Source of the DNA: DAOSVX01 sp964447275
Lineage (GTDB): Bacteria > Bacillota_I > Bacilli_A > RF39 > UBA660
Reading direction: 5' to 3'
NCBI GenBank assembly: GCA_964447275.1
Contig: CAYURI010000001.1
Location: forward strand, 61,323 to 125,322
DNA length: 64,000 nt
The notes beneath the pieces were generated by a model, which made no database searches, was not told the DNA's origin, and saw only the letters and a list, made by a program, of their open reading frames with translations. Below, in pieces: positions 8,344-17,456 of the stretch (positions are counted from its first letter, which is position 1; every line of letters starts with the position of its first letter). A program made the position numbers and the translations under genes.

Positions 8344-11300
8344 TTAATTAGCATAATACTTAAATTTAATTACATCAGATGGATTAAAGGCTGTTACATT
8401 AAGACGATTATCAGTAGTTATAAACCCAGCAGCTTTAGCTGCAGCATAATTGGTATATGATGTTCCAGTTCCATTTACCACAATTGTAACTTCTTTGTTA
8501 ACATTCATGCCACTTAATATCGTATTAATATCAGCATATCCACTAGTTGTTGTTATTGAACCACTTATTTCAATATCAGCACTAATATTAGCAAATACAC
8601 TATTTAAATCAGTTGTAGCAGCTTTATAATATTTACCACTTGATGCTAAAGCTCCTAAAATTGTATCAGCACTGTTAGTTGTTTCAAAACCTATTGTATA
8701 TATTGTTATATTATTGGCTTTTATTCTGTCTGCTATCTCTGAGTAGCCTGTATCATAAATATAACTACCGCCCCAACTACTATCAATTATTGGATCACCA
8801 TCACTTAAGAAAACTAAATGATTGGTATTTGTTAGATAAGCACTTTTTAAATTATTGATATATTCCTCAGATTTAGCAAGCCCACTAGAATAAGAAGTCC
8901 AACCACTAGCGCTCAAATTATTTATTGCATTCTTTAATTGATTTTTCTTGCTATTTACATTTCCGCCTATTTCATTAGAACAAACTATTTTTTCAGCACT
9001 AGTACTAAAACGAATTATGCAAATATTACTTTTTGATAAATCTTGTAAATCAATAAAACTTTTAGCGGCTGTTTTCATACTATTAAGTCTTGATCCTTCC
9101 ATACTTCCTGAAGTATCAAGAGTTAAAACGATATTGGCGCCTGATTCAGTAATTCTAACTAATGAAACGGTTTTTTCAATATTATATGTTTTTAATACTC
9201 CAGTTATTTCTGGTTCACTATTAATAATATAGGTTAATTGATTAGTAATTATACTACCAGCATTACCAATTACTTTAGCTTTAAATACTAAAGTATAGGT
9301 TTCTCCAACAGCTATTGTTTTAGATAATCCTAAAGTACTTAATAATAGATTACGATCAGCTATTTCGCTAGCAGATAACCCTGTATCAATTAGTTCTTTA
9401 TCTAGGTCCCCTAACAATACTAAATCTTTAGCATTTATTAAGCCTGAACCAGTACCTGTATTAGTTATAGTTAAAGTATAAGTTATTTGATCATTATATT
9501 CTACTGTACTACTACCACTACTAGCTGTTGATGTCATTGAAGCACTTATAACAGCTATTGTTTTATAATAGAAGATTATTTCGTTTGTTCCAGTTGTTAT
9601 AGTAACATCTTTAGTTGTATCAAGTTTTTCATAACCAGGTATTACTGGTGCTGTTTCAGCATAAGTTTCACCAAAAGTTTTATTAGCTATAACTATTGCT
9701 GGTTTAATTTCAGTTGTTGTACCATTAATCATATAACGAATAGTATAAGATAAATCTGTTCTAACTAGCCAATTAGCTGTTAATGTTGTATTACTACTAC
9801 CCATTGTAAATTTACTATTTAAAGCATCTGGAACATTATCTTGCAAAATCGAGTCGTTATCAGTTTTAGTCCAACCATCAAATGTATAGCCATCTCTTGT
9901 TGGATCACTTATTGTTAATGATTCACCATAATCTAATGTTTGTGGTGTTGTACCACTCCAAGAGCCACCATTAGGATTTACTGTTAGATTAGATTTTTTA
10001 ATATCCCATTTCGCATAATAAGTTTTATCGCCAGTTGTGCCAGCTGTAATACCAGTAACTTTTACACCAGTATTATCTAATGCTGTAAACCAACCTAAGA
10101 AATTATGTGATGTACTAGAAGCATCAGTAAAGGTTTTGGTATCAGTAATTAAATAAGTACTAGGATTAGATGGAGTAATTGGTCCAACCACACCACTAGA
10201 ATTCATATTAAAGATTAAATCATATATTTCTAACCAATTAGCATATAAAGTTAAGTTTGCTTTTACAGTATCAGTAGCAAATACCCATTTACTAGCTAAT
10301 ACTTCTTCTTTATACCAATCTTCAAAGACAAAACCATTTTTATTTGGGTCAGTTGGTTTGGTAATTGTATTATCGTATAAGACATCTGTTAATTGAGATA
10401 CTGAACTACCACCCATACTGTTAAAGTTTACTGTGTAGGCTTTCTTAGTCCAATGAGCATATAAAACTACATTACCAGTTCTGCCACCAGCTAGTTTAGT
10501 AACTTCTGTACCACCAGTAGCTTCAGTAAACCAACCTAAGAAATTATCTGATGTACTAGTTGCTGCTGCCAAAGTGTACTCTGGTGTTTCAATATTATAA
10601 TTTGTTAATGAATTAATATGAGTTTCATCAACAACATTAGCATCTTCATAGTTATATGTAACAGTATAAGGTATAGTCTTACAAATATTATTAATTGTAT
10701 CATCACTTGTTATGTTGGTGAAGTCATCTTCATCCCAAGCACAAGTATAACCTGTTTTTGGTGTCACAGCCGGAATATCTGTTAAGTCTTCACCCCAGTC
10801 AACATATCTTAAGATTGGTGTTCCAGTTGTATCAACAAATGTTAACGTGTAACTATTTATCGTAAATGTGCCAGTTATTAAAACATCATCATCTGGCATT
10901 GTTGCTGGTATAGAACTCCATCCACTAAATGTAAAACCTGTTTTTGTTGGTTCATCTATTAGTGTTAATGCTTCACCATACTTTATACCAAATGAATCAT
11001 ATAAAGTACCATCCACTTTATAAGTTAGGATATATATATTTCTGGCATAATATATTTTTACAACAGTTCCACCGTCACCATTAATATTTGCTTGGCTAAA
11101 TGATTTAACTGTAAATCCAGTTAATGTTTTAGCTACCGCATTTGTTAAAGTATCTGTAGTTCCAGTTTTATTTTCAGTATCAACCAATGTATAACCACTT
11201 ATTAAGTTTTCGGTATAATGTTCAACTTTATAAGCCGTATCAGCATTAGCAGTATATGTTACATTAACAGTAACGTTGTTATCTGGCATTGTACCACTTA

Positions 11301-14300
11301 ATACTAATTTATCGGCTGTATAACCAGCAATTAATGGTGATGAAACACTATAACTTGAATTGTAATTATATGCGTCGCTGTATTGAGTTGAAGCTATAGT
11401 TCCATTACTATATTTATAATTTATTGTTAAATTATGGCTGTTTATTGTAAATGACCCGTTTACTTCCACACTAGCTGCTGGCATTTTAGTTGGAATAGCA
11501 CTCCAACCGCTAAATGTATAACCTTCTTTAGTTGGTGCTGTTTCTGGTGTTATAGTTGCATCAAATTTAACACTTGATGATTTAACCTCTACGCCATCAA
11601 CTTTATAAGCTAAGTTATATGAGTTCCTATCATAGTATATTTTTACAACTGTTCCACCATTGCCAGCAATGTTTGCTTGATCAAATGATTTAGCTGTAAA
11701 TCCAGTTAATGCTGTTTTAGCTATCGCATTCGTTAAAGTATCTGTAGTTCCAGCTTTATTTTCATCATAAGTTGCTTCATGAGTATAATCATTATCACTA
11801 ATATTTTGTAGATAATGCTCTACTTTATAAGCTGTATCATTATTAGCAGTATATGTTACATCAACAGTAACATTATTATCTGGCATTGTACCGCTTACTA
11901 CTAATTTATCTGCTGTATAACCAGCAATTACTGGTGATGTTACACTATAACCAACATTATAATTGTATGTATTACTATATTCAGCATGAGCTTCATCACC
12001 ATCACTGTACTTATAAGTTATTGTTAAATTATGACTATTTATCGTCCAAGTCGCTTTATAAGTACTATCTGAATCTGGCATTGTTGCTGGAACGTTTGGT
12101 GTCCAATCAACAAATGTATAACCTGTTTTTGTAACACTTGGTGCTGAAATCGTGGCACCATACTTTACTGTTGAAGTCATAAGATCGCTGCCATTATCAG
12201 GATTAAATGTTAAATTATAAGATAATCTATCATAGTAAATCTTAATAACAGTTTCACCATTGCCATTAATGTTTGCTTGATCAAAAGCTTTAGCTGTAAA
12301 ACCAGTTAATGTTCTAGCTGTTGCAGCTGTTAAAGTATCGGTTGTACCAGTTTTATCTTCATCATAAGATGCTTCATGAGCATAATCATTATCACCAATA
12401 TTTTGGAGATAATGTTCTACTTTATAAGCCGTATCTTTATTAGCTGTATAAGTTACATCTACAGTAACGTTATTATCTGGCATTGTGCCACTTACTACTA
12501 ATTTATCAGCTGTATAACCAGCTATTACTGGTGAGGTAATACTATAACCAGTATTATAATTATATGAATCACTATACTCTGTATAAGCTTCATCACCATC
12601 ACTATATTTATAGTTTATCGTTAAGTTATGGCTATTTATCGTAAATGTACCAGTTACTAAAACATCATTATCTGGCATTTTAGCTGGAATAGTACTCCAA
12701 TCACTAAACGTATAACCTATTTTAGTTGGTTTTGTTAAAGGTGTTATCACTTCTTCATACTTCATATCAAATGAATCATATGTAGATCCATCTACCTTAT
12801 AAGTTAGAGTATGTATATTTCTTGCATAATATATTTTTACAACTATTAATCCATTACCAGCGATATTTACTTGATCAAAAGCTTTAGCTGTAAAGCCAGT
12901 TAATGTTTTAGCAGCTGCACTAGTTAATGTATCAGTTGTGCCAGTTAAATTATCTGTACCAATTAGTGTATACCCACTAGTTAGATTTTCAGTATAGTGT
13001 TCTACTTTATAAGCCGTATCTTTATTAGCTGTATAAGTTACATCTACAGTAACGTTATTATCTGGCATTGTGCCACTTACTACTAATTTATCAGCTGTAT
13101 AACCAGCTATTACTGGTGAGGTAATACTATAACCAGTATTATAATTATATGAATCACTATACTCTGTATAAGCTTCATCACCATCACTATATTTATAGTT
13201 TATCGTTAAGTTATGGCTATTTATCGTAAATGTACCAGTTACTAAAACATCATTATCTGGCATTTTAGCTGGAATAGTACTCCAATCACTAAACGTATAA
13301 CCTATTTTAGTTGGTTTTGTTAAAGGTGTTATCACTTCTTCATACTTTATATTAAATGAATCATATAAAGTACCATCTACTTTATAAGTTAAAGTATTAA
13401 CATTTCTTGAATATTGTATTTCTACAACTGTCGAGCCATTTCCAGCGATATTTGCTTGATCAAAAGCTTTAGCTGTAAATCCAGTTAATGTTCTAGCTAC
13501 TGCCTCTGTTAAAGTATCAGTTGTTCCAGTTAAATTATCTGTACCAATCAAAGTATAACCGCTAGTTAAATTTTCGGTATAATGTTTTACTTTATAAGCT
13601 GTATTGGTATTGGCTGTATATTTAGCTGTCGCTGTGACAGCGCCAGTTATCTTAGTACTATCAGTAATACTCCAACCAGTGAATGTATAGCCATCATCTG
13701 GTGTTACCTCTGGTTTAGCAATACTACCGAAAGTAGAATTATAAGGAACATTTGGTGTTGATGTGCCACTTAACGAACCATGTTCTCCTTCTTCAAAAGT
13801 AACTGTATATTTTTTAATATCCCATTTAGCATACAATGTTTTATTACCAGTTGATCCTTGTTCTATCTTAGTAATAGCACTTCCTGTACCAGCAGAGTTA
13901 GCATACCAACCTAAGAAGTTATGTGATGTGCTAGACATTGTAGCTGTAATATTAAATTCGTCTTCAACTGTATAGCTTCTACCCCATGGAGTTAATGAAG
14001 CACCAACTATTCCAGAAGGTTTATTTGAATTATAGTTTAAACTATAATAATATGTTTTATAATATACTTTCAATACTGTAGAGCCATCACCATGAATAGT
14101 ATCTAATAACCAATTTGGTTTTAGAATATCATAGTAATACCCAGTATATTTATTTAAATCAGGTAATATTGAAACAATTGAATCGGTTGTTCCAGTTTTA
14201 TTTTCTGTTTCAAATAACACACCGTTTTTATAATAATTTATTTTATATGGCGTATTTCTATTTGCTTTGTATGTAACAAATATGGTTTTATCGCTAGCAG

Positions 14301-15573
14301 GCATTATTCCACTTACTACTGGTTTATCCACTGTATAACCAATAATAGTAGGACTTGTTACACTATAGCTAGATCCGTAGTTAACACTGTTCATATATGG
14401 AAGTCTTATTGGAAGACCATTCTCATTAATGTAAATAATTGTTAGACAATATTTATTTACTTTAAATGCACCATTTATTTCTACATTACTAGCAGGCATT
14501 TTAGCTGGAATAGTACTCCAACCACTAAATGTATAACCAACTTTAGTTGGATTAACTAATGGGGTAATTACTTCTTCATATTTCATATTAAATGAATCAT
14601 ATAAAGCCCCATCTACTTTATAAGTTAGAGTATATATATTTCTTGCATAATATATTTTAACAACTGTAGATCCATTACCATTAATATTTAATTGATCAAA
14701 AGCTTTAACTGTAAAACCAGTATAGGTTTCAGCAACAGCATTTGTTAAAGTATCAGTAGTACCTACCATGTTATCCGTTTGACTAAGAATATAAGTAGCA
14801 TCTAATGCTTCTTTATAATGTTCAACTTTATAAGTTGTATCTTTATTTGCAGTATATAATACTTCTAATGATACGCTAGCTGCTGGCATAGTGCCATTTA
14901 CAACTAATTTATTAGCAGTATATCCAGCGATTAATGGCGATGTAACACTATAATTAGTATTATAATTATGTGAATTTGTATATGAAGTAGCTGCTTTACT
15001 ATTATCTTTAGTATAATTATAATTAATCGTTAGATCATAGCTATTAATATTATATGATCCTGTTACTGTTAAATTCTTTTTAACATTAGTAAAATTAGTA
15101 TCCCAAGCACCAAAAGTATAGCCTTCATGAGTTGGAACAACTGGTGCACTAGCATTTAAACCAATTAAGACTTTTTGGGTTTTTAAAACATTACTATTTA
15201 ACCCATCAACAAACTTAACAGTATAATATTTATCGATTTTATCATCTATGCCATTATTATTTTTATCATCAGCGTATCTAGTCACAAAAGTTGAATTAGT
15301 TAGTATTTTATCTAAGTTAGCAACTGTATCTGTTCCTTTTATATACCAATTAATAAAAACCAAATCTTTGTGCTTTGGCACCGTCGGAGCTGTAACTGCC
15401 TTCCCCAGTTCGACTTTTTTTTCTGCAAGCAATTTTTCATCATAGCTATCAATAAATTTGACGTTTCTTGTGATAATTGCTTTATTTTCTAAAGGATTAC
15501 CAAAAGTAATCATAAAGAAACTTAAAAGTAAAAAGACAAGAATAGCTATAATTCTTTTTTTGTTAAATCTCAT
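8344..15573 (-). CDS. Giant secreted repeat protein with vWA domain
   Basis: This 2409-residue protein starts with a hydrophobic signal or anchor segment (residues 8-25). From about 40 to 1990 it is a chain of alternating 60-75-residue units of two kinds. One is Listeria-Bacteroides/InlB B-type repeats (GYTFSGW or GYTFSDW with a following KMP). The other is MucBP-like units (AYKVEHY, GTTDTLT, and AGYTADKLVVSGTMPDNNV). A DUF11-like beta domain follows (about 2008-2130), then a von Willebrand A domain with MIDAS residues D2153-T-S-G-S, T2226 and D2258. Such proteins usually mediate adhesion outside the cell. No LPXTG, NPxTx or C-terminal membrane helix is present, so attachment is unclear. The gene has its own promoter and terminator. 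Confidence 0.85.
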   Translation of the reverse strand: MRFNKKRIIAILVFLLLSFFMITFGNPLENKAIITRNVKFIDSYDEKLLAEKKVELGKAVTAPTVPKHKDLVFINWYIKGTDTVANLDKILTNSTFVTRYADDKNNNGIDDKIDKYYTVKFVDGLNSNVLKTQKVLIGLNASAPVVPTHEGYTFGAWDTNFTNVKKNLTVTGSYNINSYDLTINYNYTKDNSKAATSYTNSHNYNTNYSVTSPLIAGYTANKLVVNGTMPAASVSLEVLYTANKDTTYKVEHYKEALDATYILSQTDNMVGTTDTLTNAVAETYTGFTVKAFDQLNINGNGSTVVKIYYARNIYTLTYKVDGALYDSFNMKYEEVITPLVNPTKVGYTFSGWSTIPAKMPASNVEINGAFKVNKYCLTIIYINENGLPIRLPYMNSVNYGSSYSVTSPTIIGYTVDKPVVSGIMPASDKTIFVTYKANRNTPYKINYYKNGVLFETENKTGTTDSIVSILPDLNKYTGYYYDILKPNWLLDTIHGDGSTVLKVYYKTYYYSLNYNSNKPSGIVGASLTPWGRSYTVEDEFNITATMSSTSHNFLGWYANSAGTGSAITKIEQGSTGNKTLYAKWDIKKYTVTFEEGEHGSLSGTSTPNVPYNSTFGSIAKPEVTPDDGYTFTGWSITDSTKITGAVTATAKYTANTNTAYKVKHYTENLTSGYTLIGTDNLTGTTDTLTEAVARTLTGFTAKAFDQANIAGNGSTVVEIQYSRNVNTLTYKVDGTLYDSFNIKYEEVITPLTKPTKIGYTFSDWSTIPAKMPDNDVLVTGTFTINSHNLTINYKYSDGDEAYTEYSDSYNYNTGYSITSPVIAGYTADKLVVSGTMPDNNVTVDVTYTANKDTAYKVEHYTENLTSGYTLIGTDNLTGTTDTLTSAAAKTLTGFTAKAFDQVNIAGNGLIVVKIYYARNIHTLTYKVDGSTYDSFDMKYEEVITPLTKPTKIGYTFSDWSTIPAKMPDNDVLVTGTFTINSHNLTINYKYSDGDEAYTEYSDSYNYNTGYSITSPVIAGYTADKLVVSGTMPDNNVTVDVTYTANKDTAYKVEHYLQNIGDNDYAHEASYDEDKTGTTDTLTAATARTLTGFTAKAFDQANINGNGETVIKIYYDRLSYNLTFNPDNGSDLMTSTVKYGATISAPSVTKTGYTFVDWTPNVPATMPDSDSTYKATWTINSHNLTITYKYSDGDEAHAEYSNTYNYNVGYSVTSPVIAGYTADKLVVSGTMPDNNVTVDVTYTANNDTAYKVEHYLQNISDNDYTHEATYDENKAGTTDTLTNAIAKTALTGFTAKSFDQANIAGNGGTVVKIYYDRNSYNLAYKVDGVEVKSSSVKFDATITPETAPTKEGYTFSGWSAIPTKMPAASVEVNGSFTINSHNLTINYKYSNGTIASTQYSDAYNYNSSYSVSSPLIAGYTADKLVLSGTMPDNNVTVNVTYTANADTAYKVEHYTENLISGYTLVDTENKTGTTDTLTNAVAKTLTGFTVKSFSQANINGDGGTVVKIYYARNIYILTYKVDGTLYDSFGIKYGEALTLIDEPTKTGFTFSGWSSIPATMPDDDVLITGTFTINSYTLTFVDTTGTPILRYVDWGEDLTDIPAVTPKTGYTCAWDEDDFTNITSDDTINNICKTIPYTVTYNYEDANVVDETHINSLTNYNIETPEYTLAAATSTSDNFLGWFTEATGGTEVTKLAGGRTGNVVLYAHWTKKAYTVNFNSMGGSSVSQLTDVLYDNTITKPTDPNKNGFVFEDWYKEEVLASKWVFATDTVKANLTLYANWLEIYDLIFNMNSSGVVGPITPSNPSTYLITDTKTFTDASSTSHNFLGWFTALDNTGVKVTGITAGTTGDKTYYAKWDIKKSNLTVNPNGGSWSGTTPQTLDYGESLTISDPTRDGYTFDGWTKTDNDSILQDNVPDALNSKFTMGSSNTTLTANWLVRTDLSYTIRYMINGTTTEIKPAIVIANKTFGETYAETAPVIPGYEKLDTTKDVTITTGTNEIIFYYKTIAVISASMTSTASSGSSTVEYNDQITYTLTITNTGTGSGLINAKDLVLLGDLDKELIDTGLSASEIADRNLLLSTLGLSKTIAVGETYTLVFKAKVIGNAGSIITNQLTYIINSEPEITGVLKTYNIEKTVSLVRITESGANIVLTLDTSGSMEGSRLNSMKTAAKSFIDLQDLSKSNICIIRFSTSAEKIVCSNEIGGNVNSKKNQLKNAINNLSASGWTSYSSGLAKSEEYINNLKSAYLTNTNHLVFLSDGDPIIDSSWGGSYIYDTGYSEIADRIKANNITIYTIGFETTNSADTILGALASSGKYYKAATTDLNSVFANISADIEISGSITTTSGYADINTILSGMNVNKEVTIVVNGTGTSYTNYAAAKAAGFITTDNRLNVTAFNPSDVIKFKYYAN
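12413..12762 (-). repeat. 350-bp perfect intragenic repeat, copy B
   Basis: By eye this segment is identical, base for base, to 12998-13347, at an offset of 585 bp (195 codons). It encodes about residues 938-1054 of the giant protein: one InlB-like plus one MucBP-like unit. Identity includes synonymous sites, unlike other units in the gene. Confidence 0.9.
12998..13347 (-). repeat. 350-bp perfect intragenic repeat, copy A
   Basis: This is the partner of 12413-12762 and encodes about residues 743-859. The first mismatch is at 13348 (t against c at 12763). The copies are in direct orientation and in frame, so unequal crossing-over would remove or add 195 codons without a frameshift. Confidence 0.9.
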
Positions 15574-15618
15574 AATTTAACCCACCTTCCCCAAAATTAG
15601 ATAAATTTCTATAAATAA

Positions 15619-15647
15619 ATCGTATCACAACAATTTTCATTTTGCAA
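15619..15647 (-). promoter_or_regulatory. Promoter of the giant repeat gene
   Basis: Minus-strand TTGCAA (15642-15647), a 17-bp spacer and TACGAT (15619-15624). A strong GGAAGGTGGG ribosome-binding site lies before 15573. Confidence 0.65.
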
Positions 15648-15710
15648 TTATTTTACATATAAAAATTATTTTCTGCTTGACAAAAATAAAAAATTGGCTT
15701 TTTTAAACAT

Positions 15711-15736
15711 AAAAAAATCGATCTTTTAAGATCGAT
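15711..15736 (-). terminator. Terminator of the MerR gene
   Basis: ATCGATCTT and AAGATCGAT form a 9-bp stem, followed by seven T on the minus strand. Confidence 0.88.
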
Positions 15737-15741
15737 AATTA

Positions 15742-16545
15742 TTATAGCTCTTTGATAACATATGGTCTTAGTTTATAAGTAAACATAGCCATAATAGATG
15801 AACTTGTTTCAACTGGTGAAGTTATAATTGTTTTTAAACCTAAATAAGAATAACTTTCTTTATTTAATTTTTCAGCATATTCTTTAACTTTTTCAAAATA
15901 ATATTCATCTTTTACTTTAAAATTACTAATGTTAGTAAAATTAACTTCAGATTTTTCATTATTTCTAATTAGTTCTAATGCTATAGAAGTAAAAACACTT
16001 CCAGATGCATCATCCCAAAAAGAATTCTCTTCAGAGTCACTATTAAATATTACATTTTTTATTTCTTCTAATATTTGATAACAATCTTGAGTCTTTTTAT
16101 CTTTATATAAATCGTAAGCTTTCATTAATTTATCTTTCATCTCTGAATATTTTATTTCCATATTTTTCACCCTTTCTTCATTAATTATGAGATTTAATAA
16201 TGTAGTGTTTTTATCAATTACTTTTTTATTTAAATTATTAATAATGGTTTTGATTTCTTTTAAAGCTTTTTGGCTATTATAAATATCTTTTTCTAAGGCT
16301 TTCTTTCTTTTTAAAAATTGGTTTTTATCTAAATTATTAACAATAATTTTAATTTCTGCCAATTTAAACCCCATTCTTTTTAATTTATTAATAGCTTTTA
16401 TTCTCAAGAGTTCTTCTTCACTATAATAGCGATAATTATTATAAATACCCGTCGACTTCGGTTTTAAAATATTTATTGCATCATAGTATCTTAAAGTTTG
16501 CATTGATAAACCACTAACTTTAGAAAACTCTTTAATTTGAAACAC
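15742..16545 (-). CDS. MerR-family transcriptional regulator
   Basis: The 267-residue protein has an N-terminal MerR winged helix (residues 1-70: FSKVSGLSMQTLRYYD, NNYRYYSEEELLRIKAI) and a dimerisation coiled coil (about 75-115). The C-terminal half of about 140 residues I cannot assign. That half contains SFWDDASGSVF and TSPVETSSSIMAMF, which loosely recall VirD4-type coupling proteins; this is a weak impression. The start is GTG with GAGGTGAT upstream. Its own promoter has the long 19-bp spacer and central dyad typical of MerR targets, so autoregulation is likely. The ligand is unknown. Confidence 0.8.
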   Translation of the reverse strand: MFQIKEFSKVSGLSMQTLRYYDAINILKPKSTGIYNNYRYYSEEELLRIKAINKLKRMGFKLAEIKIIVNNLDKNQFLKRKKALEKDIYNSQKALKEIKTIINNLNKKVIDKNTTLLNLIINEERVKNMEIKYSEMKDKLMKAYDLYKDKKTQDCYQILEEIKNVIFNSDSEENSFWDDASGSVFTSIALELIRNNEKSEVNFTNISNFKVKDEYYFEKVKEYAEKLNKESYSYLGLKTIITSPVETSSSIMAMFTYKLRPYVIKEL

Positions 16546-16564
16546 ATTATCACCTCACAATCTT

Positions 16565-16595
16565 ATATTAACATTATAGTAAACCATAAAGTCAA
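16565..16595 (-). promoter_or_regulatory. MerR-type promoter and operator
   Basis: Minus-strand TTGACT (16590-16595) and TAATAT (16565-16570) are separated by 19 bp. Inside the spacer lies the dyad CTTTATGG-TTTA-CTATAATG (16572-16591), with half-sites matching at 6 of 8 positions. This is the architecture that MerR proteins untwist. It drives the merR-like gene itself. Confidence 0.7.
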
Positions 16596-16613
16596 TAGCA
16601 ATTTAAACAAAAT

Positions 16614-16637
16614 AAAAAAACGCTATCTAAAGCGTTA
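16614..16637 (-). terminator. Terminator of the signal peptidase I gene
   Basis: AACGCT and AGCGTT flank a 6-nt loop, followed by a T-tract on the minus strand. It overlaps the stop codon at 16635. Confidence 0.85.
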
Positions 16638-17189
16638 AGTTTTACTAATTTTATTTAAAGGCCAGATTCTAATTAAAGATTTACCAATAATATTATCTTT
16701 AGGTACTAAACCCAGTGATGAATCTCTACTATCTAAAGAATCTTCTCTATTATCACCTAAAACTAAGTACATATTAGAAGGAATTACGCCATTAGGGCAA
16801 TCTTCTTTAGAACAAATATCTTCAAACATAAAGTTATTAGTATTGACTTCTTCATCAAGAAATTTTTCAGTAAAAGGTTCATTATTAATATATAAAGTAT
16901 TATCCATATAACTAATACTTTCACCAGGTAAACCAATAACTCTTTTAACATAAACCTTACCATCAGCAGTTTTTAAAGCTATTACATCATTTCTTTTAAC
17001 TCTACTAATGCGATAAGTAATTTTGGAAAGAAAAGCCACATCGCCATCATTTAATACTGGTGACATTGAGTTGCCAATAACTTGTTGAAAAGAAAAGACA
17101 TAAATAAAAACTAACATTGTTAAAATAATAACAATAATATAAGCAAATGTATCTTTTAAAAATTCTTTTACTTCTCTTAAATCAGGCAT
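16635..17189 (-). CDS. lepB: Signal peptidase I
   Basis: The protein cleaves signal peptides on the outer face of the membrane. One N-terminal transmembrane helix is followed by the catalytic serine in GNSMSPVL (S41 from this start) and the general-base lysine in YVKRVIGLPGE (K82). The box LVLGDNREDSLDSR comes next. The size, about 184 residues, fits the short Bacillus SipS type. I prefer the ATG at 17189, preceded by AAAGTGAT, over the upstream in-frame GTG at 17198. Neighbours are YneF-like, sortase B and a sorted surface protein, which form an export and anchoring cluster. Confidence 0.92.
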   Translation of the reverse strand: MPDLREVKEFLKDTFAYIIVIILTMLVFIYVFSFQQVIGNSMSPVLNDGDVAFLSKITYRISRVKRNDVIALKTADGKVYVKRVIGLPGESISYMDNTLYINNEPFTEKFLDEEVNTNNFMFEDICSKEDCPNGVIPSNMYLVLGDNREDSLDSRDSSLGLVPKDNIIGKSLIRIWPLNKISKT

Positions 17190-17203
17190 TTGAATCACTT
17201 TCT

Positions 17204-17422
17204 TTAATTAAACTTATTCATTTGTTTCATCATTTGATTAACTTGTTTTTGTGATGGCTTCCTACCCATACCAGACATTAAAGCTTCTATCATCTTTTCA
17301 TTAATTGGTGGATTATCTTTTAAATACTTTTTCATATAGATTCTCGCAATGAAAAAACCTAAAACTACTCCTGGTACTAAACCAACTAAAATTAATAATA
17401 CATCTTTTAACCATGATGCCAT
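17204..17422 (-). CDS. YneF-like (UPF0154) small membrane protein
   Basis: The 72-residue protein has one transmembrane helix (about residues 6-27, LLILVGLVPGVVLGFFIARIY) and the conserved cytoplasmic tail of the family (KYLKDNPPINEKMI, MMSGMGRKPSQKQVNQMM-type). The family is widespread in Bacilli and its role is not established. An in-frame GTG at 17440 exists, but GGAG lies at the right distance only for the ATG at 17422. It sits between sortase B and signal peptidase I. Confidence 0.85.
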   Translation of the reverse strand: MASWLKDVLLILVGLVPGVVLGFFIARIYMKKYLKDNPPINEKMIEALMSGMGRKPSQKQVNQMMKQMNKFN

Positions 17423-17456
17423 ATTATCAACTCCATTCACTAATATTATAATATAT

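Noticed and set aside
8344..8600. C-terminal sorting signal on the giant protein
   Set aside because: The last 60 residues contain no LPXTG or NPxTx motif, no hydrophobic helix and no basic tail.
11886..12134. Plus-strand ORF within the giant repeat gene
   Set aside because: It is rich in Tyr, Leu and His from reading the repeat codons backwards, a typical antisense shadow. Other plus-strand ORFs here and in ftsZ, parC and the locus were dropped for the same reason.
8344..15573. Regular short repeats in this region as a CRISPR array
   Set aside because: The repeats are in-frame coding units of 60-75 residues in a single 2409-codon gene, with no constant 25-40-bp repeat and unique spacers.
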